From Paralvinella palmiformis (lineage: Eukaryota > Annelida > Polychaeta > Terebellida > Alvinellidae): 64,000 bases of DNA. How positions within the stretch are numbered: the stretch's first letter is position 1; every line of letters begins with the position of its first letter. The DNA is taken from positions 187,501 to 251,500 of the forward strand of contig JAODUP010000349.1 of assembly GCA_025642065.1 (NCBI GenBank), in the 5' to 3' direction. Under the pieces are notes generated by a model. That model saw only the letters and a program-made list of their open reading frames with translations. It was not told where the DNA came from and made no database searches. Shown piece after piece: positions 1 through 10,154 of the stretch. Position numbers and translations under genes: made by a program.

Positions 1-480
1 AGTAATCCAGATTCTCAGCACACCCAAAATTATAATGCACTCATCACAATAAATGTTCGTATTCATAGGTTCAAAACTCGATGCGCAGCCGCTTCTATGT
101 TTGCTTTTTACCCCTACCGGAAGTCAGTCCCGTTTGGTTATCGCGGCCCAATCAAACACCACTGAGTCCTCGGTCTAGTTTTCTTCAGGCCAATGGCTTG
201 CAACTTTGTGTCAATAGATACTGGTTTACATTTGATAGCCATTGAGATATTTGATTACCGATCTTGTCTTGTCTTGTTGAAGTTTGGGGTAGAGACCCCT
301 GGCTGTCGCCTATTGGGCACAGTCACCTGGTGTTGACTTCTGTTATAATGATGATGGACGAAATGGCAGTTGTTTATCGTGGTTTAGCTACATCAGTTTA
401 CAATAGATGGAATGTTCGGAGGAAACAAACTGGTTGGATGAAAAATCCTCCTACTATAATGCCGCGGCCTCCCGCACAGT
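1..480. other. Unassigned non-coding stretch
   Basis: No convincing gene is visible. The only internal signal is a short direct repeat: the word gtagagacccctggc with flanking similarity occurs near 290-306 and again near 640-656 inside the LINE fragment that follows. This suggests that the stretch is also old LINE-derived DNA. Confidence 0.4.
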
Positions 481-524
481 ACGAAAGTCACACACTCTTA
501 CCGACTGTTACCCACTACGCAGTC

Positions 525-1010
525 TGAGGGTCTTTCTGGAGAAGTGGGGTTATGATGTCGGGTAGGAATTTAGATTTTCTTATAATCGATGCTGCTAGTT
601 GATGGGCTGGATATTACTGATAACTTGTAACTTGAAGTTTAGGGTAGAGACCCCTGGCGGTCTGATCTGTCCTTGGTATATGTAGGGATCTTTCTTGAGA
701 AGTAGCGTTTTGATGTCTGGTAGGAATGTTGATTTCCGTATGAGCAATGCTGCTAGGTGGTGATCTGGAAGTTTGTGGTCTTCCGGGCGGAGATGACCTT
801 TAAGTATTCTTCGGTGCTTCGGGTAGGCTGGGCAGTTAAGCAGATAATGTATTGGGTCGTACACTTGTTGACAGTGCCGGCATAGTGTTGCGGGTGACGG
901 GCCGGTGAAGTTTCTTGTATAAGCCCAAAAACGTAGTCTTCTGAGTTGAGTGTCGGCCAGTCTGTTGTTGAAGATATTATGCCCAACTACAGTGGTCTTC
1001 TGGTACCAAT
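525..1010 (-). pseudogene. LINE (non-LTR retrotransposon) C-terminal fragment, partly duplicated
   Basis: Read on the minus strand from about 1005 to 620, two overlapping frames give a C-terminal LINE domain. It has a zinc-knuckle-like pattern, CRHC then H five residues before C (motif CRHCQQVYDPIHYLLNC), preceded by RLRFWAYTRNFTG. This kind of cysteine-histidine tail follows the reverse transcriptase in Jockey- and CR1-like elements. The last part is duplicated: IRKSTFLPDIKTLLLKKDP (near 760-680) recurs as a diverged form encoded near 605-530. No reverse transcriptase core is present, and the frame is broken at about 860. It is a dead fragment. Confidence 0.6.
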
Positions 1011-1029
1011 CCTTTGATGCTGATGTGTA

Positions 1030-1112
1030 GTTTTGTTGTTTGGGGAGAATCCCCAGGCTGTCGCTTATTCGGCACAGCCTCTATGTTGGAGTGGTTGAGG
1101 AACTCCTCCCCA
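1030..1112 (-). repeat. SINE-A fragment (3' end)
   Basis: This matches the distal end of the tRNA-derived SINE seen in full at 6865-7225: a tggggagaatccccaggc palindrome, the word cgcttattcggcacagcc, and ggagtggttgag. It is truncated at 1112, where a short TA run begins. Confidence 0.75.
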
Positions 1113-1124
1113 TATATATAGGAA

Positions 1125-1950
1125 ATCTGCCTGACATCCTAAGTTGTCTATTATTGGTCAAATAAATCACTTTGATCGGTATTTTAATTTAGACCCGACA
1201 ACCCCCCCCCCCCACCAAACCTAACTACATATACTCAGTTAATGAAGCTAAATTGTGCGTGGATGAACGTTCTCTAAACAATGAATGTAAACGTATGAGA
1301 ACTAGTTGTTTCGTTTTAATAAATTATAGTGTTTACTCAAGATTGAAACGATGTTTCATTCTAGTCCAGCAATAATCTTTTGTCCAGTATTGCTATTTCT
1401 AATTTAGCTTAATCATTCAGCTGCAGTAGGTTCCTGTACGTTTCATATAATTTAAGAAGATATTGTTTCATACATTCAAAGTATTGACTGGAACAGCGAA
1501 CCTGTGTCTAAGCGATCTGATACAAAACTATATACCAGTGAGAACGGTGCGATCTGAGTCCTGTTCACTTTTGATGATACTAAAAAGCTTCTTAAAATCC
1601 ACTTATTTAAATTAGGCTATTTATAAAATATAAACCTGTCTATTTATGTATGATATGTATTTGTGCTATATGAGCTTAGAAGATGATTTAATTATGTTTG
1701 ATGATGATGCTGATTATTATTATTATCGTCATTATCTTTGATGTCGAAGTATTGTTATTTCTAGGTTTCTTTTGAACCATAGCAAATTGCTATTGACTAT
1801 TAACTGTGGTGTCAAATTATTTATCTTGTATACATTCGAACCACAACAATTTGCGATTAACTTCGAGCCTGTTGTGTCAAATGGCTTATTTTCTATGCTT
1901 TTCCATCTACTGTACGTATACAGTTTCGCTTATAATTGTTACTCGCTTTT
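1125..1950 (+). repeat. Repeat R, diverged copy 1
   Basis: The order of words matches 12490-13190: atctgcctga..., then a C-rich run, ctaactacatatact, gaatgaacgtt-like, ctagtccagcaataat and, after a gap, aggtttcttttgaacca with aactgtggtgtcaaa. Divergence is clearly higher than between the other copies. A C homopolymer lies at about 1201-1214. The class of R is unknown. It shows no reverse transcriptase or transposase. Confidence 0.6.
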
Positions 1951-2303
1951 TGTTTTGTTGTTCGGGGGAGAATCCCCAGGTTGTCGCTTATTCGGCACAA
2001 CCTCTATATTTGAGTGGCTGAGAAATCTCCTCCCCCACCCCACCACTCACAGGGGAGCAGTACGGACAGATGGAGCCGAAATACCCTGAGGGTGTTCACT
2101 GCCAGAGTGTTTTATGTTCTTAGGTTTTTTAACGTCCTCCCTTTATTTTTAATAATTAAGTGAAGACGACAGCGCCATTTAACGTGGTCAACCACCCACG
2201 ATGTGGTGAGTCGAGAAATTAATCGCTGCAAAAGTTTCGACCTCTTGCTGGGTTCGACGAACCTGTGACCGTTGGCACCAAGTGCCGGGTGCTTAACCGG
2301 GGG
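1951..2303 (-). repeat. SINE-A, nearly full length
   Basis: Reverse-strand copy of the tRNA-derived SINE. The head with the tRNA-like promoter lies at the right end (gcaccaagtgccgggtgcttaaccgg is the reverse of the A-box region) and the tail with the gaatcccc palindrome at the left. The B-box region is altered, so internal promoter function is doubtful. Confidence 0.8.
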
Positions 2304-3055
2304 CTCATTTACATATAGGCCTATCGCATGGATAGATTTTTGGCGGTGTAGGTCGATGTATTTTAGGTTTATTTATGTACAGGTCTATTCATGTTTAGGT
2401 TTGTATAGGCTTAGATTCGTTTATGTTTAAAGGAACTGCCCGCCTTCATTTCAAATTTTCATGAGTAATACAAATATATACACACAAATTATAAATTATG
2501 TCAAAATATGAACGCGATGAACCCCATATTAAATAATCCAGTTCAGAGTGCTGGTTAAATGACTGTGGGCGCCGCCATTTTGAAGCTATACTTAAACCGG
2601 CTGTTCTTGAAATCTGACGTCACTTACCAAAAACGGTTCAACTGTAGTGGTGATCCAGTAGTGGCAACAGTATCGGTTATATAACGATATGTTTGGGAAT
2701 ATTTATTCCAAATAAGTGAATAAATCAGTAAATGATTAATAAAAATATCTAAAGCTATGTGTGGTCAATGATTTCAGTACGATATGACCGGTAACCGAAG
2801 TAAACTTAGACAACAATGGACATTAGATATGATGTTGGATCCGCTCTGGTGTCATTCTACGCAGGTAAGTCATTCACGCACACTAGTTGGTGGATTTATA
2901 GAGATCCATACTAGGTCATGATAAATTAATACCTCTTTCTATGGCCTAGATCTACATGTAATGGAGTATGTGAGAACGTGATATCTTTAAGTTGACAACG
3001 ATGTATGTACCTGACGTCTACTCTGCATGTATTACAGTGTACATGAAGTCATTTA
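2304..3055. other. Unassigned non-coding stretch
   Basis: No gene is supported. A short open stretch from 2817 ends at a consensus donor (gcaggtaagtca, near 2867-2879) and would encode MDIRYDVGSALVSFYAG. It has no partner exon that I can recognise, so it is not called as a gene. Confidence 0.35.
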
Positions 3056-3060
3056 TTTGC

Positions 3061-3830
3061 GTGATATGTCACGCAAATAAAGTCAATGTTTAATTTATGT
3101 TTCAAGCATAGCAGATATGTCCAGTGCATATACCCCCAGAAACATTCACTGCTATGCTTCCCTGGCTCACAATATATGACCACACAAACTATGCACAGTG
3201 GAGGCCAGTTTACCTTGCAGACATGAAACTCCTCGAGAAGACAGCACCAGAGGTCCATACAGAGTTTCTTGGTGGAAATTTTGTAGTGAAGAAGACCGAA
3301 AGGCGATTCAACCAAGTCCTTGTTGATCAATCAACTGAATGGATCAATAGGACATCCATGATGCATAATGGCATCACAAGAAATGACCAAGCCAGAGACA
3401 AGTTTTGTGTCACATGGTCACCTATATGGCACACCAGAACATCCAACCACCAACCATGCCAGACTCCAGCTGTTTGTTAAGGCGAAGAAGGGTCTGGATA
3501 TGTTGCCTCCAACTAGAGATGCCCTGGAACTTCATGCAATATGTGCCAACTACCAGGCAAAGATCTGGTTGCAAGCAAACAACGAACACATAGATGTTCC
3601 ACTTCCCGTTGTAACCACAGCCTGATAAAAGGATGCAGAGTGTCTGACAACAGTCTGGACAAGACTCCCCCTATCCCAGATGCCTGCGTGAACTGGTGAC
3701 ATGCAGCTGCAAGTCAAAGTGCAAGAGTGCCCGATCTTCCTGCTTCAAGAATAAGATGTAGTGCACTGCAGCATGTGGATGTGATGTAGTCGATTGCTAC
3801 AACCCAGCTGGACAATAGAGATCTTTATGC
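3061..3830 (+). pseudogene. C-terminal fossil of a multicopy invertebrate gene family ending in a CXC (tesmin-like) domain
   Basis: Two adjoining frames carry, in order, YLADMKLLEKTAPEVHTEF, FNQVLVDQSTEWINRTSMMH, TRNDQARDKFCVTWS, LPPTRDALELHAICANYQ and, near 3690-3815, a cysteine-rich tail beginning LVTCSCKSKCKSARSSC with CTAACGCD further on. The spacing C-x-C-x3-C and later C-x-C resembles a CXC (CRC) DNA-binding domain. I know this arrangement as a large family of uncharacterised multicopy proteins in molluscs and other invertebrates, function unknown. This copy has a frame change near 3440, an in-frame stop near 3625 and one inside the cysteine tail. It is a relic. Other pieces lie at 14049-14500, 16830-17897 and 40130-41565. 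Confidence 0.6.
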
Positions 3831-4398
3831 TTTGCCATTTACTGTACTATATTTATATCTGCATAGACAATTTTGTTAAAATAGCTTCAAATATGATAAT
3901 TATATATTTAAAAGGACTAAAAAGAGTCTAAATGGTTTTATATGTCCTCAAGAGGTTAGTATTGTGTTAATTCCAGAACGGCACAATCCCATTCTGGTTG
4001 ACTTCTTATTGATAGTCCTATTTCAAATCGCTACCGAAGTCATTGTTGAAACATCCCAGCCGGCACATACACGTAAAGGTTACGTAGATATGTTTTTACG
4101 TGTATATTACGTGTCGACAGCGACGTATCATTGTGTTATCACTGGTAATTTATTTTCAACACGTACATTTTACGCAAATAATACGTGTGCACTTAGTAAC
4201 CTCACGTTATGATCATCATCATAGTCGTGCAAACACAAAATATTTCCTATGATGCATCGAAGCCAGGAAGTGACGACATTTTCTTCATGTTTGTTGGTGT
4301 TTTTAATTTAGTGGTTTCATTGAACCTCTCTGACAAAACCATGATAATCGGTAGGTATATTAAACAATATGTTAACGATATTAAGTGATAATTAAGTG

Positions 4399-4401
<3 letters not shown>

Positions 4402-4443
<42 letters not shown>
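4402..4443. repeat. (TA)n microsatellite
   Basis: About 21 uninterrupted TA units inside the ACGT-ended element. Confidence 0.95.
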
Positions 4444-4445
<2 letters not shown>

Positions 4446-5108
4446 CTATATATTATCGAAAATATTATTCAATAATAATCCCATCATAACATAAGCCGAG
4501 GACAAAACAAATATTAAAAGCTGCTATTTGTATGTAGATCTGACAATTCAAACTGCGAACGAAAATCATCCTTCTGTAATCGTTACAGGCTAATATAATA
4601 AAGCTGTACTTAGTTATTAATTACATTTATGAGTATTGATTCAAATGTCATTATTATCATTATAGACTAGAGAGAATATATAGATCTACATCTCATAATG
4701 AAACAGCAACTGTAGAAATATCCTTTGATCACTGATGAAAAAGAACAAATACCCTTTAAGAGGAAGCTAGGATACCATAAAACCTACCAATGTTATGTCA
4801 CAGGTGAGTAATTATGTATTTGTTTATAAGAGGAAGTTCTGTTAAATTATATATATTTGTATCTGAGGAGAATTCTTGACTTCCTGCATGTTGTCAGTAC
4901 ATACTAAATAATAAACTCTTCATTTCAATCCCTTGTTCAAGTTGTTGTTCAAATGAGGTATTCTTAATTTACAAGTTAATTATCATATCTATTCAAGGTC
5001 ATCTGTGGAACAGGAGGAGAGGAAAGAAGGTGGTGCACCTGCTAGTGCTAGCAAGTGAGAAGAGTTCAAATTTCCATTTTCAAAACATAACGTTGTGTGT
5101 GATAGTAA

Positions 5109-5110
5109 AC

Positions 5111-5176
<66 letters not shown>
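5109..5176. repeat. (CA)n microsatellite
   Basis: About 33 uninterrupted CA units. Apparent open frames across it encode only Thr-His or Val-Cys runs and are not genes. Confidence 0.95.
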
Positions 5177-5178
<2 letters not shown>

Positions 5179-6864
5179 TTACACATGTCTCAGCAAGAAA
5201 AGTCGCCACTCTGGATTCAGTCCCCTGAAGAAACGTCCAGAGTTTGAATTCACGGTTCAAGATTCTCTGTGCCTGTGCCTTATTATACACAGCTAAAACG
5301 CACACACACACATATATATATATCATAGATATAATGTGATTTGTTAATAATTAATAACAAAATATATGATTCCAGAGCTCAAACTATGCAAATCGTGTGC
5401 ACTACATAGTGTACGGCTGTTTACTTTTGTAAATGTGTTTGAATAGAATATTTATAATTATATATTCCTATGTCAAAATGAAATTATATCTCATACTATC
5501 ATAGAAATGTTTGTTATCAACCTCAGGTAATGGTACCAACAGTTACATTACAAGTAGTTGTGCATGTCACATAAAATATTAGCCATGACATTTAACTGCC
5601 CTTTACTCAAAATCGCTAAGCACTGATTTTTTCAACATATTTGGCTTGATTGGTGCCACTTTGTACTCACCGTTTCTCAAAGAAACTTTTGTGTTAAACC
5701 TTAGGTAATGATACCAGCAGTTAGCTGGAATGTACAATTAAATTAAATTGGGACCCAGGTATTTAACTGACCTCTATCCAAGATCACAAAATACTTAGAT
5801 TACAGGGAAATGGAGCTATCATATCAGGAGAGCCCTTGTTTACATTTGTTTTTGATGTATAATAAGATTATTACAATTTAGGTACATTTATTGTGACATG
5901 TAAATTTTTTCTTGTTAATTGCTGGCGCTACCGATGTTAAAGGTTTCCAAAAAAATCTTATTTTGTAGATATATTGTGAAATACTAAAACTTATCTGGTC
6001 AATATTTTAAATATATTTGTATACATCTGATATGTATGTTTATATATTGTGTAGCTGTATTAACTGTATTTAAATTCACCATCCTTTCAATTTAGACAGG
6101 TGATATACCTGTAATATATTATGTAGATTAGATTTAGTTTGTCTTAAGTTTCATCTTAACATTGTTGATAATACAATTTAAAAAGTTGTATTTTTATTAA
6201 ATAAATTGTGATTTATTGTGATATTTTTATATTATTGCAGGTTGGTTCAATGTAGATTTTATCACGTCAATTTTATGTGGAAATCAGTACGTAATTTCTA
6301 CGTAACAATTGGGACGTAGATTTCACGTGTAAATTGGGATGTAGATTTCGCGTAGAAATAATTACGTAGATTTAACTAACATAGTTCACCAAACATATAT
6401 GTAATTTCTACGTGTATGAATTACGTAAAATTCACGTGTATACTACGTAGTGTGACTGCTGGAATGACAACATGAGAGGCAGTCGAGTGGCGCGCACACA
6501 CTTTATTAGACCAATACTTACATTTTGTACAGCCGTGCCATTATATGGTGTTATTGGCACTGTGGTCAAATTACTTGCATCAGACCACATCTGCTTTTGA
6601 TGCTTTCCGTTACTAGGGCGCATCGCTAAACAAATGATATTACCACCATGGAGACGGAAGGAAGGTATTACTGATCTTTAGTATGATTCATTATTGGAAA
6701 GGAAATTATGGCGGTAACTCAACACCAACAGCTCTCAACCATTAACTAACACAAACAAAAAACCGGGTTCTTAGCGTAAACACTTCTGTGGGCGATACTT
6801 TATCAATTAAAAGAAAAATTCAAGAAATACTAAATAAATGATATAAATATAATCTTATTGCAGT

Positions 6865-7225
6865 GAGCTCCGGTAGTCTAGCGGTTAAACACTCGGCACT
6901 TGGTGCCAACGGCCGCAGGTTCGAACCCCGTAAGAGGTCGAAACTTTTCCAGGGGTTAATTTCTCGGCTCACTACATCGTGGGTGGTTGACCACGTTAAA
7001 TGGCGCTGCCGTCTCCACTGAATTATTTAAAATAAAGGGGGACGTTAAAAACCCCATGAGGACGTAAAACACTCTGGCAGTGACCACCCTCAGGTATTTC
7101 GGCTCCATCTTCCCGTACTGCTCCCCTGTGAGTGGTGGGGGGGGGGGGGGATCTCAGCCACTCCAACATAGAGGCTGTGCTGATTAAGCGACAGCCTGGG
7201 GATTCTCCCGGAAAAACAAAACCTA
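6865..7225 (+). repeat. SINE-A, full-length tRNA-derived SINE
   Basis: The head gctccggtagtctagcggtt holds an A-box-like sequence (tctagcggttaaa), and about 35 bases on is a B-box (ggttcgaaccc), the internal RNA polymerase III promoter of tRNA genes. The body of about 290 bases contains a G homopolymer (7137-7150). The tail ends in the palindrome tggggattctccc followed by a short A-rich run. Five further copies or fragments in the window show the same body. It belongs to the class of LINE-mobilised SINEs and has no coding capacity. Confidence 0.85.
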
Positions 7226-7234
7226 AACCGTAAC

Positions 7235-7920
7235 TTTCGAGTTTAAATAAATTATTATCAATTTACAAATCGTTATATTTGGCGTTTATGCTAGTAACAG
7301 TTCTCTATTTATATTCAGCATCTCTCTCTCTCTCTCACTCTCTCTCTCTCTCTCTCACCCCCCCCCCCTCTCTCATCAAATTGAAATCTACCAAGTGATG
7401 TAAATGAAAAGGGAAATAATATTTGGAAGATATAACTCAATTATTCTATTATATTATATATATATATCTATTAAAGCTCATTATCTTGAGCGAAAATCTA
7501 AATATTCAATATCAAGTCGGATATCATCAGCTGACCCTAATCTCGGCTTCGGAAAACTAATTAACAAACTATATTTAATCAAATACTTCCTATAATTAAA
7601 GGCAAAGACACATTGTCCACCTCGATTGACTCTTTGAAATAACTAGCACGACTGATAACATATCATGAAAACGTAAGCCATATTGTAGACAAGGTTATAC
7701 ACGTCATTAATATGCTATTAACAAACTTCCTTATAATTAATCATCTCGTTATGATTTATTGAGAAAACAAACTCGACCAAGAAGCGTTTTGTTTTGCTCT
7801 CTCCCAGGTCATATCCAGCGTATTTTATCCCTTTATAATCTTTAACATCTCAAGATTTTAATCCATACAAATTCAGTAAAACCTAAACGCCTTACAAAAA
7901 TTATATAACAACGATGTAAT
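7235..7920 (+). repeat. Direct duplication unit 1 (shortened)
   Basis: This matches unit 2 (8328-9998) in two blocks: 7240-7325 against 8328-8425, and 7365-7915 against 9375-9995. The words ggcgtttatgctagtaac, ccaagtgatgtaaatgaaaa and aggtcatatccagcg occur in both. Unit 1 lacks the 880 bases that unit 2 has between the first block and its CT tract, so the CT tract was probably a deletion endpoint. Non-coding. Confidence 0.8.
7321..7376. repeat. (CT)n tract with a C homopolymer
   Basis: CT-rich run interrupted by single CA units and ending in about ten C. It is the counterpart of the tract at 9318-9396. Confidence 0.9.
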
Positions 7921-8327
7921 AACGTCCATGCTAGGGTACTGAACAGTTGGAATATTTTAACCTTGGTTTTGAGATTCGTGTTTGTTTACACAAGTTATCA
8001 TGGCTTAGACAGCTCTTGGCTGTAAACGTTTACTTCCTAGCGTTAATAAAATCGATGCACATATTTGATAACACTGCTAGTGTGTTAATACCAAAAGGAT
8101 GCTCGGTGGACCAATTTTCTCATTTCACACCGGAATAAAAACCGCTGACATCTTTGTTTAGTAATAAATCCGACTTCTGTAAGCTTCGTTTGCCTCCAAT
8201 GACGTCACACCCAAAATGACCGGGTTGCTCGAGATTCAAGTCAAACAGACGTAAACCAATATATATAGCAGCCATTTAAAAACATATTACTAATAAAATA
8301 AATGATATAAATATAAGTTGATATCAA
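7921..8327. other. Spacer between the duplication units
   Basis: A short frame at 7947-8138 has no recognisable domain and no conservation in the other copies. Nothing else is seen. Confidence 0.3.
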
Positions 8328-9316
8328 CGTAACTTTCGATTTGACATAAGTATTATCAATTTCCAAATCGTTATATTTGGCGTTTATGCTAGTAACAGTT
8401 CTCTATTTATATTCAGCATGTATGGTTTCCTAGATATGAGTATGGAGCACGTGTGTGAGTATTATAAAATAATATCAAATGTGACGTTATTGTGAACATT
8501 TTCCTGTGTGGTTATTGGCCACGCAGAATATCAGCTGATCTGACGGTTCCAGAAATGGATAAAGGTAATAATTACCACAATAAATAGGTAAATTTAATTA
8601 AAACCAAGATCAATCACAATTATCATATCGATCAGCTCGCTAAGTGATCCCGTTTTATCGTTGGTGATGGTGATTACACAAACCAATTATTAGTATAATG
8701 ACTAGATCTCGTATCAGGTTTGTACACACCTCACTCACCATACTCATCCTCCGATATTCAACACTTTCACGATGACAAAGGAACGAATTCTGGATGTTAA
8801 AAGGTTTTGTTTGGACATCGTCGGATCGTGAAACTGTATAAAGATGAAAATTAATTACCTTTGTGTAGGGACTCGTGACAACGTACAGACAAACTGGTTA
8901 TTTAGATTTATGTAAGAAGATGCGAAAAACTGAAATGATCCTTTAAAAAATGATAATGCGATGACTATTTAGATGTTGTTGGAATATCACGTAAATAAGT
9001 TATTTATCAGCTAATCTAGAATGGACTACTCTTTTTCTAGACTAGGCTCCCTCTGCAGTAAAACTCTGAATAACACCTACTTGTTTAAGATTAAGAGAAA
9101 ACATTACAGGAAACAGACCTGTAACTCAGATCTATTAGAATAGGATCACTTCTTACTGGTGACTAAAACTTTCATTGAGCTGCTCATCTCATTGTTCTTT
9201 CTCGAAGGAACCTGACACACATAATATGATTTTACAATACGTGAACTAATCTGAATGTATGCGAATAAGACGCAAAAAAAATATATCCAGAATATGCCTT
9301 CTTTCTGCCACTCCCC

Positions 9317-9317
<1 letters not shown>

Positions 9318-9367
<50 letters not shown>

Positions 9368-9396
9368 CTCTCTCTCACCCCTCTCTCTCTCTCATC
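9318..9396. repeat. (CT)n microsatellite
   Basis: Long CT run with few interruptions. A reverse-strand Arg-Glu repeat frame across it is an artefact of the repeat. Confidence 0.95.
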
Positions 9397-9523
9397 AAAT
9401 TGAAATATCCCAAGTGATGTAAATGAAAAGGGAAATACTAATTGGAAGATATAACTCAATTATTCTATTATATTTCATAAAGCTCATTATCCCAAGCGAA
9501 AATCTAAATATTCAATATCAAGT

Positions 9524-9524
<1 letters not shown>

Positions 9525-9608
<84 letters not shown>
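9525..9608. repeat. (TA)n microsatellite
   Basis: About 42 TA units. It interrupts duplication unit 2 relative to unit 1, where the same position has none, so it expanded after the duplication. Confidence 0.95.
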
Positions 9609-9610
<2 letters not shown>

Positions 9611-10007
9611 GATCCACATACGTCATAATCCCGGGAGAATGTGCTTTAATTTTGTCGCCATCAGCCAGATGTCATCAACAAACTATATTTAATCAAATAC
9701 TTCCAATAGTTAAAGGCAGGGACATAATGTCTCCCTCGATTGACTCTTTGAAATAACTAGCACGACTGATAACATATCATGAAAACGTGAGCCATATTGT
9801 AGACAAGGTTATACATGTCATTAATATGCTATTAACAAACTTCTTTATAATTAATCAACTCGTTATAACTTATTGAGAAAAAAAACATTTTGTTTTGCTC
9901 TCTCCCAGGTCATATCCAGCGTATTTTATCCCTTTATAATCTTTAATATCTCAAGATTTTAATCCACACAAATTCAGTAAAACCTAAACGCCCTACAAGA
10001 AGATGAT

Positions 10008-10110
10008 GATAATGATTGGTGTTTTACAGCCACTTTTGTGGACATGATAGGCTAAATGGCCGGAACCACCTCCAACGGTAATGAAGCGAAGTTAAAGAAG
10101 AAACAAGAAA
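10008..10110 (-). repeat. SINE-B fragment (3' part)
   Basis: Matches the tail of SINE-B (full copy at 33006-33176) in reverse: gatgattggtgttttac-like start, ggccacttttgtg-like words and cctccaacggtaatga. The tRNA-like head is missing. Confidence 0.7.
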
Positions 10111-10154
10111 ATGGAAAGCTATTTAAATACCAACACAAATACACATTACACACC

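Larger units (their letters stand above)
4050..6470. mobile_element. Foldback-like element with ACGT-rich terminal arrays
   Basis: The ends are imperfect inverted repeats: left cccagccggcaca followed by TACACGT and TTACGTA words, right TACGTAGTGTGACTGCTGG. Both ends contain a dense array of six- to eight-base words built on ACGT (TACGTA, CACGTGT, TTACGTGT), over about 4060-4210 on the left and 6260-6455 on the right. The 2.0-kb interior is AT-rich with no coding signal, a TA run (4402-4443) and a CA run (5109-5176). Length, inverted ends and lack of a transposase fit a non-autonomous DNA transposon. No clean target duplication was found, and I could not assign the superfamily. Confidence 0.5.
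8328..9998 (+). repeat. Direct duplication unit 2, also the outer part of the left inverted arm
   Basis: The first 1.1 kb (8328-9480) is repeated in inverse orientation at 44935-46255. Shared words include cctagatatgagtatggag, gatcccgttttatcg and the stretch holding gactaggctccctctgcag. The rest (9677-9998) matches unit 1. Non-coding. It contains CT (9318-9396) and TA (9525-9608) tracts. Confidence 0.8.

Noticed and set aside
1772..2089. 105-codon forward frame
   Set aside because: It spans the end of repeat R and the start of a reverse SINE-A, so it is chance coding across repeats.
2817..2873. Short first exon with consensus donor
   Set aside because: No second exon, homology or promoter supports it, and the area is repeat-derived.
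6865..6940. Possible functional tRNA gene (also 23974, 33006, 42827, 51965, 62284)
   Set aside because: A- and B-boxes are present, but the acceptor stem and anticodon arm do not form, and each continues into a repeated SINE body.
9232..9459. Open frame of Arg-Glu repeats and similar Thr-His, Val-Cys, Ile-Tyr and Leu frames over microsatellites (also 4989-5326, 13331-13589, 36313-36731, 39440-39707, 42074-42389, 49938-50171)
   Set aside because: They are translations of two- to four-base repeats, which stay open in any frame, with no domain or splice support.
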